Shown: in pieces, positions 1 through 6,682 of the stretch
Layout: each line of letters begins with the position of its first letter
How positions within the stretch are numbered: the stretch's first letter is position 1
From: Haloferacaceae archaeon
GTDB lineage: Archaea > Halobacteriota > Halobacteria > Halobacteriales > Haloferacaceae
Assembly: GCA_018609965.1 (NCBI GenBank)
Contig: JAHENP010000320.1
Coordinates: 1-7,082, forward strand
Reading direction: 5' to 3'
Length of the DNA stretch: 7,082 nt
Program-made: the position numbers and the translations under genes
The notes under the pieces: model-generated
What the model saw: the letters and a program-made list of their open reading frames with translations, nothing else
What the model was told of the DNA's origin: nothing
Databases searched by the model: none

Positions 1-1577
1 ACCGGACAGCCCAGCAGTACAGCGACGGCGCACACACACAGGTGTACGTCGTCGAGTTGGCGACAGACAGCGTCGGGCGGGTGACAGACGGGCCACACGA
101 TCACGTCACGCCGGCGTGGAGCGACGAGACGACACTGTACTTCGGCGCAGATCGCGTCGGCACAGACCCAGACGACAGCGACGAGTACGATATCGTCGCG
201 TACGACACAGTCGAGAAGACGACACAGCAGATCCACCGCGCCGGGGGGATACCAGCAGCGCTGGCAGTGACAACAGACGACCGGATTGCACACGTACACA
301 CGGAGCCAGAACAGGTGACGATCCAACAGACAACGCTCCACGTCTACGACCGGGGGACAGAGACAGACCACACGGTCACCGGCGAGTTAGATCGGAGCCT
401 GGGGTACGGCGCGACACCCCAGTGGGGGCCAGACGAGACGGCAGTGTACTTCACGACGCCAGACGAGGGAGCGACAGCGTTGTGGCGGGCGCCGGGGGAC
501 GCGAGCGCGCCCCCCGAACGGGTGACACGCGGCGGCACAGTTTCGGACGCGACAGTCGGCACAGAGACAGTCGTCGCGCGCAGCGAGTGGGACCACCCCG
601 GGGATCTGTTCGTAGTCGGCGACGAGGAGCGACGGCTGACACGGTTGAACGAGTCGTATCTCGACGAGGTGTGCGTGAGCGAGCCGGAGTCGGTGACGTT
701 CGAGTCCGAGCAGGGGACAGTCGAGGGGTGGGTGTTGACACCGCCCGGATTCGACGAGGCGGCGGCAGACGACACCACGGGCACAGCGGGGGACGAGTCG
801 TACCCGTTGGCAGTCGAGGTGCACGGTGGGCCACACGCGATGTGGACAACCGCGGGGACGATGTGGCACGAGTTCCAGACGTTGGCGGCGCGGGGGTACG
901 TCGTCTTCTGGTCGAACCCGCGGGGATCGACAGGGTACGGCGAGGCGCACATGCAGGCAATCGAACGGGACTGGGGCGCGGTGACACTGACAGACGTGCT
1001 CGCGGGCGTCGACCAGGTGACAAGTCGGTCGTCCGTCGACGAGACGAACGTGTTCCTGACCGGCGGCTCGTTCGGTGGGTTCCTGACAGCGTGGGCGGTC
1101 GGCCAGACAGACCAGTTCGCGGCGGCAGTCGCCCAGCGGGGCGTGTACGACCTGACGGGGTTCTACGGGTCGACAGACGGCGCGTACAAGCTCGTCGAGG
1201 GGGACTACGACACGACGCCAGTTGAGGAGCCGGGGTTCCTGTGGGAGCAGTCACCCGTCGCACACGCAGACGAGGTGGCGACACCGACACTGGTCGTCCA
1301 CTCGGATCGGGACTACCGGACGCCGGCGAACACGGCAGAGCTGTTCTACCGGTTGTTGCGGAAACACGGCGTAGACACGCGGATGGTGCGGTACCCGCGT
1401 GAAGGTCACGAGCTGTCGCGGTCCGGAGAGCCGGATCACGTCGTCGACAGAGTCGAGCGGATCGTGCGGTGGTTCGACGGCTACTCCGACCACCACGACG
1501 CCGAGCGCGCACTCGACAGGCCGGCCGACGAGGGGTTGACCGACGGGGAGGCGGGAGGGGGAGACGACAACGAGTGA
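1..1577 (+). CDS. S9 family serine peptidase (acylaminoacyl-peptidase type), 5'-partial
   Basis: Cytoplasmic serine peptidase of the prolyl-oligopeptidase clan, expected to cut short or N-blocked peptides. The frame is open to the window edge (first whole codon at 3), so the GTG at 42 is not taken as the start. 524 residues are visible; family members are commonly 600-700, so part of the N-terminal beta-propeller is missing. The first ~220 residues have the repeated strand pattern of a TolB/DPP-like propeller (for example WSDETTLYFGA and WGPDETAVYFTT). The C-terminal alpha/beta hydrolase domain follows: HGGPH oxyanion-side motif at 822-836, nucleophile Ser in GGSFGGF (codon 1068-1070), probable acid Asp in SDRDYRTP (codon 1311-1313) and His in EGHELSR (codon 1407-1409), so the triad looks intact. 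The end is an acidic Gly/Asp tail. Thr codons are skewed to ACA (my count 32 of 58), unlike the downstream genes. Exact substrate cannot be told. Confidence 0.93.
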   Translation, partial: RTAQQYSDGAHTQVYVVELATDSVGRVTDGPHDHVTPAWSDETTLYFGADRVGTDPDDSDEYDIVAYDTVEKTTQQIHRAGGIPAALAVTTDDRIAHVHTEPEQVTIQQTTLHVYDRGTETDHTVTGELDRSLGYGATPQWGPDETAVYFTTPDEGATALWRAPGDASAPPERVTRGGTVSDATVGTETVVARSEWDHPGDLFVVGDEERRLTRLNESYLDEVCVSEPESVTFESEQGTVEGWVLTPPGFDEAAADDTTGTAGDESYPLAVEVHGGPHAMWTTAGTMWHEFQTLAARGYVVFWSNPRGSTGYGEAHMQAIERDWGAVTLTDVLAGVDQVTSRSSVDETNVFLTGGSFGGFLTAWAVGQTDQFAAAVAQRGVYDLTGFYGSTDGAYKLVEGDYDTTPVEEPGFLWEQSPVAHADEVATPTLVVHSDRDYRTPANTAELFYRLLRKHGVDTRMVRYPREGHELSRSGEPDHVVDRVERIVRWFDGYSDHHDAERALDRPADEGLTDGEAGGGDDNE

Positions 1578-1588
1578 CGTGTCGCAGT

Positions 1589-1650
1589 CGGTGGCAGTGT
1601 GCGCCAGTGACCACAGTCGTATCGGGAGCGTACGCCGGTGGCAGTGTGCG
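1589..1650. repeat. 15-base perfect direct repeat in intergenic region
   Basis: CGGTGGCAGTGTGCG occurs at 1589-1603 and again at 1636-1650, 47 bases apart, in the gap between the peptidase stop and the importer operon. The copies are identical and lie in non-coding sequence. They could be remnants of a local duplication or paired protein-binding sites. They sit more than 100 bases upstream of the operon start, too far for core promoter elements. Function unknown. Confidence 0.7.
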
Positions 1651-1724
1651 TCTTCGATTCGGCAATCACGCCTCGTCACCTGTCTGTTTGCGTTGCTCTG
1701 CACTGCTGCGCGTCGCTTCGCGTG

Positions 1725-1733
1725 GCTTTTGAA
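1725..1733 (+). promoter_or_regulatory. Probable TATA box of the thiBPQ-like operon
   Basis: GGCTTTTGAA at 1724-1733 is the only T/A-rich patch near the operon start. Its TTTTGAA core (1727-1733) ends 23 bases before the GTG at 1757, so transcription would begin at or within a few bases of the start codon, as in leaderless haloarchaeal transcripts. No Shine-Dalgarno sequence is seen ahead of the GTG, which agrees. The match to an ideal haloarchaeal TATA box is imperfect. Confidence 0.5.
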
Positions 1734-1735
1734 CG

Positions 1736-1756
1736 ACCGGGTGTAACCACCGGGTT
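1736..1756 (+). promoter_or_regulatory. Candidate operator: repeated ACCGGGT next to the thiB start
   Basis: ACCGGGT occurs at 1736-1742 and 1749-1755, 13 bases apart, between the TATA-like box and the GTG start. The same stretch contains a short dyad, AACC-N4-GGTT (1745-1756). A regulator bound here would cover the transcription start, which suits repression. Thiamine-responsive repressors (ThiR) are known in archaea, but I cannot match this site to their motif from memory, so the link is inference only. Confidence 0.35.
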
Positions 1757-2887
1757 GTGAGACGACGAGCGTATCTGAGCGCGGTGGGGACGGGCGCGGC
1801 GGCGATGTTGGCCGGCTGTCAGACCCAGCGAGTCGAGGAGTCGGGGGGAACGGAGACAGCGACGCAGGGGACGACGACGGGGACGGCCGCGGGCGGGGAG
1901 ACGTTGGTCGTGGCGACGTACTCCTCGTTCGTGGACGCACCCAGCACCAGCCCGGGCGCGTGGCTGAAAGAACAGTTCGAGTCGGAGTTCGACGCGACCC
2001 TCGTCTACCAGACGCCGGACAGCGAGATCAACTACTATCTGGAGCGCGCGATCGCGGGCGTCGACTTCGAGGCGGACGCGTACGTCGGGTTGGACACAGA
2101 GAAGCTGTTGCGGGTGGACGGCCGGCGCGGCGAGGGGGAGTACACCGACCGGTTGTTTCGGTCGGCAGCGGGCGTTTCCGGCCGGGAGACGGTCAAATCC
2201 GGGATCGAGTTCGACCCCGAGGATCGTGCGGTGCCGTTCTCGACGGGGTACATCTCGTTGGTGTGGGACGCCACCGCAGACGACGGGGCGTTCACCGCGC
2301 CGGCGACGTTCGAGGAACTCGCCCAGCCGGAGACGGCCGGACGACTGCTGGCACAGAACCCGGCGTCGTCGACGACCGGGAAGGCGTTCATGCTCCACAC
2401 GGTCGACCAGTTCGGGGCGGACGGCTTCTTGGACTACTGGGACCGGCTCCGGGAGAACGGCGTCACAGTGTTGGGTGAGTGGTCGGATTCGTACTCCGCG
2501 TACAGCAACGGTGAGGCGCCGATGGTGGTGTCGTACTCCACCGACCAGGTGTTCGCGAACCGCGCAGACCAGAACCTGGACCGCCACCAGATCAGGTTCC
2601 TGAACGACCAGGCGTACGCCAACCCGGAGGGGGCGGCGTTGTTCCGCGAGACGGACACCCCGGCGTTGGCAGAGGGGTTCCTCTCGTTCCTGCTCGAACC
2701 GGAGATCCAGGCGGGGATCGCGCGCCGGAACGTGACGTTCCCGGCGATCCCGGACGCGCCGTTGTCCGAGACGTACGACGAGTACGCCAAGGAGCCGCCC
2801 GAGCCGGTGACGTTCTCGTATCAGGAGTTGGAAGGCCGCGTCGGCGGGTGGACAGACGAGTGGACACGCCGGTTCACCGAGGGGTGA
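1757..2887 (+). CDS. thiB: Thiamine-type ABC transporter substrate-binding lipoprotein (TbpA/ThiB family)
   Basis: Extracytoplasmic binding protein that captures the ligand for the importer encoded just downstream; probably binds thiamine or its phosphates. The 376-residue product starts with MRRRAYLSAVGTG, a Tat-type signal, then a lipobox LAGC with Cys21 as the lipid anchor, followed by a Thr/Gly/Glu linker to about residue 48. The rest follows bacterial TbpA in order: VVATYSSF (51-58), ADAYVGLD (106-113), VPFSTGYISLVWD (159-171), NPASSTTGKAFML (201-213), GEWSDSY (240-246), MVVSYSTDQVF (256-266), and a GWTDEWTRRF end. From memory of the E. coli structure, Trp242 and Tyr260 align with ligand-stacking residues, Tyr221 is replaced by Phe266, and Trp280 seems to be replaced by Val326. 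The GTG start is chosen because it gives a complete signal peptide and sits downstream of a TATA-like box. Its stop overlaps the permease start (GTGA). Specificity is inferred from family likeness. Confidence 0.9.
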   Translation: MRRRAYLSAVGTGAAAMLAGCQTQRVEESGGTETATQGTTTGTAAGGETLVVATYSSFVDAPSTSPGAWLKEQFESEFDATLVYQTPDSEINYYLERAIAGVDFEADAYVGLDTEKLLRVDGRRGEGEYTDRLFRSAAGVSGRETVKSGIEFDPEDRAVPFSTGYISLVWDATADDGAFTAPATFEELAQPETAGRLLAQNPASSTTGKAFMLHTVDQFGADGFLDYWDRLRENGVTVLGEWSDSYSAYSNGEAPMVVSYSTDQVFANRADQNLDRHQIRFLNDQAYANPEGAALFRETDTPALAEGFLSFLLEPEIQAGIARRNVTFPAIPDAPLSETYDEYAKEPPEPVTFSYQELEGRVGGWTDEWTRRFTEG

Positions 2888-4833
2888 GCCGTCGGCGCCG
2901 GCGGTTCGCGGCGGCCGTCCGTGGTGTCACAGAGCGGCTCCGTCGTCGCGTGGCGGCGGCGCGGCGGCTCCGCGACCGGCCAGAGCGGCTGGTGTTGCCG
3001 GCGTTGGCGGCCGCGAGCGCGTCGCTCCTGTTGGTCGTCTTCTACTACCCGGTGGCGACAGTGTTCGTCGACGCCGTCACCGTCGACGGCGAGGTGTCAC
3101 TGGCCCCGCTCGTCGATGTAGTCTCGGACCCGTTCTACGTCGGCTGGCTGGCAGAGCCGGGCGTTCCGGGACTCGGCGAGCTGTCGGGGTTGGGTCGGTT
3201 CGGCTTCACCGCGTGGCAGGCGGCGTTGTCGACAGCCGCGAGCGTCGCGCTGGGCTTGCCGGGCGCGTGGGCACTCGCCCGCTTTGAGTTTCGCGGCCGG
3301 CGGACACTGCGGTCGTTGACCATCCTCCCGTTCATCCTCCCGTCGATGTTGGTCGTCGTGGGGTTTTACGCCGCGTTCGGTGCCGACGGGACACTGAACA
3401 CACTGCTTGGGGCCGTCGGCCTCCCGACGGTAGATCTGTTGCCGTCGTTGTCGGCGGTGGTGGTCGCACACGCCTTCTACAACGCGCCGTTGGTGACACG
3501 GGTGGTGACGGCGGCCTACGAGCGAGTGGACGCGGGCGCAGTCGAGACGGCACGCGCGCTCGGGGCGTCCCGGCGGCGGGCGTTTCTCGACGTGGTGGTG
3601 CCACAGCTGTTGCCGGCGGTGTTGGTGGGAGCGACACTCACCTTCGTGTTCACGTTCGCCTCTTTCCCGATCATCCTCGCGTTAGGGGGGACACGGCTGG
3701 CGACCGTCGAGGTGTTGTTGTTCTCGGCGATCCGGCAGTTGGAGTACGGCGAGGCGGCCGCACTGGCCGTGTTGGAGACGGGGCTGTCGCTCCTGTTGAC
3801 GGCGGCGTATCTCCGCTACGAGCGCCAGAGCCAGACGGAACGGAGCGCAGTGCGCCCGTTGCCCCGGCGGGAGCTGGTGCCGTCAGCGTGGCGCGAACGG
3901 GCGACGTGGACCGTCCGGCGGCTGGGGTCGCGGGCCGCAGTCGTCGGCTACGGCCTGATCGTGATCTGCGTGTTCGTCGGCCCGCTTGTGAGTGTCGTCT
4001 ACGAGAGTCTCGTGATCGACGGCCGGCTGACGACCACCGCCTACGAGTTCCTCCTGACCCGACAGCAGACAGGCGCGTCGTTCCAGGTGAAACCGTGGCC
4101 CGCGGTGCGGAACTCGGTGGCGTTCGGCGTCGCGACGCTGGCGGTGGCGTTGCCGGCGGGCGTCGCCGTGTCAGTCGCGACGACCGGCGAGGGGCGGTGG
4201 TCGCGGCTGGTGGATCTGTTGTCGGTCGCACCCTTTGCCGTCTCGGGGATCGTCGTCGGATTGGGGTTGCTCCGCGGGCTGGTGTTCGGCGCCGTCGTCT
4301 TCGGCTACCGGGTGACAGTGACCGGGCCGGTTGCGATCACCGCCGCCCACGCCGTCGGCGCGTACCCGTTCGTCGTGCGGAACGTCGCGCCCGCGTTGGG
4401 GGAGCTGGACGACCGGCTGGTGGAGTCCGCGCGGAGTCTGGGCGCGAGCCGGGCGCGGGCGTTGGTGGACGTCGAGTTGCCGTTGATCTGGCCGGGCGTG
4501 CTCGCGGGGGCGGCGTTCGCGTTCGCGGTCAGCGTCGGCGAGTTCGACGCGACGGTCGTGCTCGCGGAGGGTGGCGGGACGTACACGATGCCCGTCGCCG
4601 TCGAGCGGTACGTGGGTCGGCGGCTCGGCCCGGCGACGGCGATGGGGACCGTTCTTCTGCTCGTGACGGCCGTGTCGTTCGTCGTGTTGGACCGTGTCGG
4701 CGGTGGCGGTGTCGGCGGGTTCGGGAGTGGCGGCCAGCGGGGCAGTACCGGCAGCGGTGGGCGAGGCAGTACCGGTAGCGACGAGCGGAGCGGCGACCCA
4801 GACGGGAACCCCGGTAGAGGTGATCAGTCGTGA
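2884..4833 (+). CDS. thiP: Thiamine-type ABC transporter permease, two fused MetI-like domains (ThiP)
   Basis: Inner-membrane channel of the importer. The 649-residue product has about 12 hydrophobic helices (near residues 37-62, 108-132, 144-165, 187-208, 245-268, 290-310, 351-375, 408-432, 447-472, 481-503, 538-560, 584-603), six per half. Each half carries an EAA-type coupling loop that contacts the ATPase: ETARALGASRRRAF (221-234) and ESARSLGASRARAL (514-527). This fused layout is that of ThiP/FbpB-type permeases; E. coli ThiP is shorter (~536 residues). The extra length is an Arg-rich N-terminus (about 35 residues) and a Gly/Ser-rich C-terminal tail after residue 604. The frame is open upstream to an ATG at 2848, but I prefer GTG 2884: it gives a GTGA overlap with the thiB stop, just like the thiP/thiQ junction. 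The ATG start would add 12 residues and a 40-base overlap. Substrate is assigned from the linked binding protein. Confidence 0.9.
   Translation: MSRRRRRFAAAVRGVTERLRRRVAAARRLRDRPERLVLPALAAASASLLLVVFYYPVATVFVDAVTVDGEVSLAPLVDVVSDPFYVGWLAEPGVPGLGELSGLGRFGFTAWQAALSTAASVALGLPGAWALARFEFRGRRTLRSLTILPFILPSMLVVVGFYAAFGADGTLNTLLGAVGLPTVDLLPSLSAVVVAHAFYNAPLVTRVVTAAYERVDAGAVETARALGASRRRAFLDVVVPQLLPAVLVGATLTFVFTFASFPIILALGGTRLATVEVLLFSAIRQLEYGEAAALAVLETGLSLLLTAAYLRYERQSQTERSAVRPLPRRELVPSAWRERATWTVRRLGSRAAVVGYGLIVICVFVGPLVSVVYESLVIDGRLTTTAYEFLLTRQQTGASFQVKPWPAVRNSVAFGVATLAVALPAGVAVSVATTGEGRWSRLVDLLSVAPFAVSGIVVGLGLLRGLVFGAVVFGYRVTVTGPVAITAAHAVGAYPFVVRNVAPALGELDDRLVESARSLGASRARALVDVELPLIWPGVLAGAAFAFAVSVGEFDATVVLAEGGGTYTMPVAVERYVGRRLGPATAMGTVLLLVTAVSFVVLDRVGGGGVGGFGSGGQRGSTGSGGRGSTGSDERSGDPDGNPGRGDQS
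4741..4780 (+). repeat. 24-base imperfect tandem repeat inside the permease tail
   Basis: GGCAGTACCGGCAGCG at 4741-4756 recurs as GGCAGTACCGGTAGCG at 4765-4780 (15 of 16 bases), a 24-base period. It encodes RGSTGSGG followed by RGSTGSDE in the disordered C-terminal tail of the permease. Because the period is a multiple of three, copy number could change without breaking the frame. Confidence 0.8.
4817..4825 (+). promoter_or_regulatory. Strong Shine-Dalgarno sequence ahead of the ATPase gene
   Basis: GAGGTGATC lies within the permease coding sequence, with its GAGG core nine bases before the GTG at 4830. It is complementary over nine bases to the usual archaeal 16S rRNA 3' end (GGATCACCTCCT). 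It supports the GTG start and indicates re-initiation on the operon mRNA, in contrast with the probably leaderless first gene. Confidence 0.75.
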
Positions 4834-5954
4834 CAGACGCTGCAGGTGTCACACTCGACGGCGTCCGGGTGGTGTACGGGGAGACGACGGCGTTGGCGGA
4901 CGTGTCGGTGCGGGTGGAGCCAGGAGAGTTCTTCACGCTCGTCGGCCCCTCCGGCTGCGGGAAGACGACGACACTCCGGGTGTTGGGCGGGTTCGAGTCC
5001 GCGACGGCCGGCGACGTTCGGATTGACGGCCAGGACGTGTCCGGTGTCCCACCCGAGGACCGCGGTGTCGGAGTCGTCTTCCAACACTACGCGTTGTTCC
5101 CGCACATGACAGTCGCGGAGAACGTCGGCTACGGTCTGCGGTTCAGTGAGCCGCCGGGCGGGGGAACCGCCGACGAGCGGGTGTCGGAGCTGTTGTCGTT
5201 GGTCGGGCTCCCCGAGGCGGGGGAGCGTGACCCGACGACACTCTCCGGTGGGCAGCGCCAACGGGTGGCACTCGCGCGGGCGTTGGCGCCCGGTCCGCGC
5301 TTGTTGTTGCTCGACGAGCCGTTGTCCGCGTTGGACGCCCAACTGCGGGAACGGCTCCGGCGGACCGTCCGCCGCATCCAACGCGAGTTGGGGATCACGA
5401 CGGTGTACGTCACCCACGATCAGGCGGAGGCGTTGGCGGTGTCCGACCGGTTGGCGGTGGTGAGCGACGGTCGGATCGAACAGGTCGGGACGCCACGCGA
5501 GGTGTACCGCCGGCCCGCAACCCGGTTCGTCGCGGGGTTCGTCGGCGACAACAACGTCTTCGAGGGGACAGTGAGCGCCGTCGGGGACGGGGTCGACGAC
5601 CACGCTGGGCGCGACGACAGGTTGTCGCCCGCCGGCGAAGGGTCGACGGCCGACGACGAGCGGTTGGCGACCGTCAGGGTCGGCGGGGCGGAGCTGACAG
5701 TCGCGGCGGACTGCCGTCGTGGCGCGTCGGTGACGTTCTGTGTGCGTCCGGATGCGCTCACCCCGGGTGCCGACCGGAACCGACTCGACGTGACCGTTAC
5801 GGAGACGGAGTTTCTGGGGGAGACGAGCCGCGTCCGCGGGGAGTGGCGCGGGCAGTCGATCACCCTCCGGACGACGGAACCGCCCGCAGTCGGGGAGACG
5901 GTGTCCGTGGGGTTCGGCCCGGACGCGGTACATGTTGTTGACGTGACAGATTGA
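4830..5954 (+). CDS. thiQ: ABC transporter ATP-binding protein with TOBE domain (ThiQ/PotA-like)
   Basis: Cytoplasmic ATPase that powers the importer. All nucleotide-binding motifs are present in its 374 residues: Walker A GPSGCGKTT (39-47), Q-loop Gln85 in FQHYALFP, signature LSGGQRQR (138-145), Walker B LLLLDE (158-163), D-loop SALD (166-169) and switch His196 in VTHDQAEA. After residue ~240 comes an acidic low-complexity stretch (about 250-280) and then a TOBE-like beta domain (about 285-372) including FCVRPDALTPG. Bacterial ThiQ is short (~230 residues) and lacks this extension; the length is that of PotA/FbpC/MalK-type ATPases. The start overlaps the permease stop as GTGA and is preceded by a strong Shine-Dalgarno sequence, so the two are translationally coupled. 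Assignment to thiamine rests on the operon, since ATPase sequence alone does not show substrate. Half of its 32 Leu codons are TTG. Confidence 0.9.
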   Translation: MTDAAGVTLDGVRVVYGETTALADVSVRVEPGEFFTLVGPSGCGKTTTLRVLGGFESATAGDVRIDGQDVSGVPPEDRGVGVVFQHYALFPHMTVAENVGYGLRFSEPPGGGTADERVSELLSLVGLPEAGERDPTTLSGGQRQRVALARALAPGPRLLLLDEPLSALDAQLRERLRRTVRRIQRELGITTVYVTHDQAEALAVSDRLAVVSDGRIEQVGTPREVYRRPATRFVAGFVGDNNVFEGTVSAVGDGVDDHAGRDDRLSPAGEGSTADDERLATVRVGGAELTVAADCRRGASVTFCVRPDALTPGADRNRLDVTVTETEFLGETSRVRGEWRGQSITLRTTEPPAVGETVSVGFGPDAVHVVDVTD

Positions 5955-5973
5955 TGTTGTTCGAGACTGCCGG

Positions 5974-5984
5974 AAAAAGCTAAG
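5974..5984 (+). promoter_or_regulatory. Probable TATA box of the V4R-like gene
   Basis: AAAAAGCTAAG lies in the 54-base gap after the ATPase gene and is the most A/T-rich patch there. Its centre is about 30 bases before the ATG at 6009, fitting a leaderless transcript. It suggests this gene is transcribed separately from the importer operon, although read-through is possible. No Shine-Dalgarno sequence is seen. Confidence 0.55.
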
Positions 5985-6008
5985 CCGGTGGGCGTCGTAC
6001 CGGCTCGT

Positions 6009-6542
6009 ATGGCCGCGTTCGAGCCGTTCGAGGAGGGTGTTGAGGTAAAAGGACAGGCAGTGTTGTCGATTGTCGCCGGCGTGCCGTCGGCGTTCGAGAG
6101 CAAGGCGTACGAGCTGTTGGCCGCCGAGGGGATCGAGAATCTCGAAGCGGAGGAGTGGTACCCGCAGTCGTCGTATCTGAGCGCGTACCGACGGATCGTC
6201 GAGGAGATCGGGGAAAGCACACTCAAACGGATCGCCCAGTCGACCCCAGAAAACGCCGAGTGGCCGCCGTTCGTCGACGGCCCGGTCGCGGCACTGGAGT
6301 CGATCGACGACGCGTACCAACAGAACCACCGCGGCGGCGAGATCGGCTCCTACGACATCGTCGACACCGACGACCGGCAGGCGACTGTGGAGTGTCGCAC
6401 CCCGTACCCGTGTGCCTTCGACCAGGAACTGGTCGAGGCGACCGTCGCGGCGTTCAGCGACGACTACGCCAACACGACCGAGGTGGGGGCAACCTGCCGG
6501 CAGGACGGCGGCGAGCGGTGTGCCTACCGCGTCGAGTGGTGA
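6009..6542 (+). CDS. Conserved-looking haloarchaeal protein, V4R/heme-NO-binding-like
   Basis: A 177-residue acidic soluble protein with no signal peptide or membrane helix. I do not recognise a named gene. The N-terminal two thirds look helical, with a YPQSSYLSAYRRIVEEIG segment (51-68) typical of a helix-rich sensor core. The C-terminal third has beta-like segments and four Cys (129, 135, 163, 171), ending in GATCRQDGGERCAYRVEW. That ending resembles V4R (4-vinyl reductase-like) and heme-NO-binding-related domains, which often close with a Cys-x(n)-Gly-x-x-Cys-x-(Phe/Tyr) pattern and bind small molecules or sense metals. This is a resemblance by eye, not a search result. The in-frame GTG at 5988 would add seven residues; ATG 6009 is preferred because it sits about 30 bases from the TATA-like box. 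No catalytic role can be assigned. Confidence 0.8.
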   Translation: MAAFEPFEEGVEVKGQAVLSIVAGVPSAFESKAYELLAAEGIENLEAEEWYPQSSYLSAYRRIVEEIGESTLKRIAQSTPENAEWPPFVDGPVAALESIDDAYQQNHRGGEIGSYDIVDTDDRQATVECRTPYPCAFDQELVEATVAAFSDDYANTTEVGATCRQDGGERCAYRVEW

Positions 6543-6595
6543 GACTGTGAGGCGACCGCCGACCGCGCTGGGTGGTGGGTCGGTGTGTCGTGCGC

Positions 6596-6614
6596 CTCGC
6601 GTCCGCCACGCGAG
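6596..6614. repeat. 7-bp perfect inverted repeat between convergent genes
   Basis: CTCGCGT and ACGCGAG flank a 5-base CCGCC loop. It lies 54 bases after the V4R-like gene and 69 bases beyond the stop of the opposite-strand small gene, so an RNA hairpin could form at either 3' end. No U-rich run follows on either strand, so it does not look like an archaeal terminator of the usual T-tract type. The remaining 140-base gap shows nothing else. Confidence 0.5.
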
Positions 6615-6682
6615 CCAACTGTCGAGAACGCAGTCGCTGTCGGAACGAGACAGGAAACGCCAACCGGAAAGAACCCGTCGGC

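Noticed and set aside
116..1225. Long + strand open frame (369 codons) overlapping the peptidase
   Set aside because: Its product is mostly Arg/Gly/Asp with no motif; it is the out-of-frame shadow of the peptidase gene, as expected in GC-rich DNA.
451..1665. Long - strand open frame (404 codons) opposite the peptidase
   Set aside because: Arg/Pro/Ser/Thr-rich, unlike acidic haloarchaeal proteins, and opposite a gene with an intact catalytic triad.
1706..1726. GCGCGTCGCTTCGCG region as a terminator hairpin
   Set aside because: The arms pair only over a few bases and no T-rich run follows; it also lies too close to the next promoter.
1578..1756. TPP riboswitch ahead of the thiamine-type importer
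   Set aside because: I looked for the conserved CTGAGA and the TPP-sensor core and found neither in the gap.
4824..6329. Long - strand open frame (501 codons) opposite the ATPase gene
   Set aside because: Basic, low-complexity product without motifs, running across two real genes and the promoter between them.
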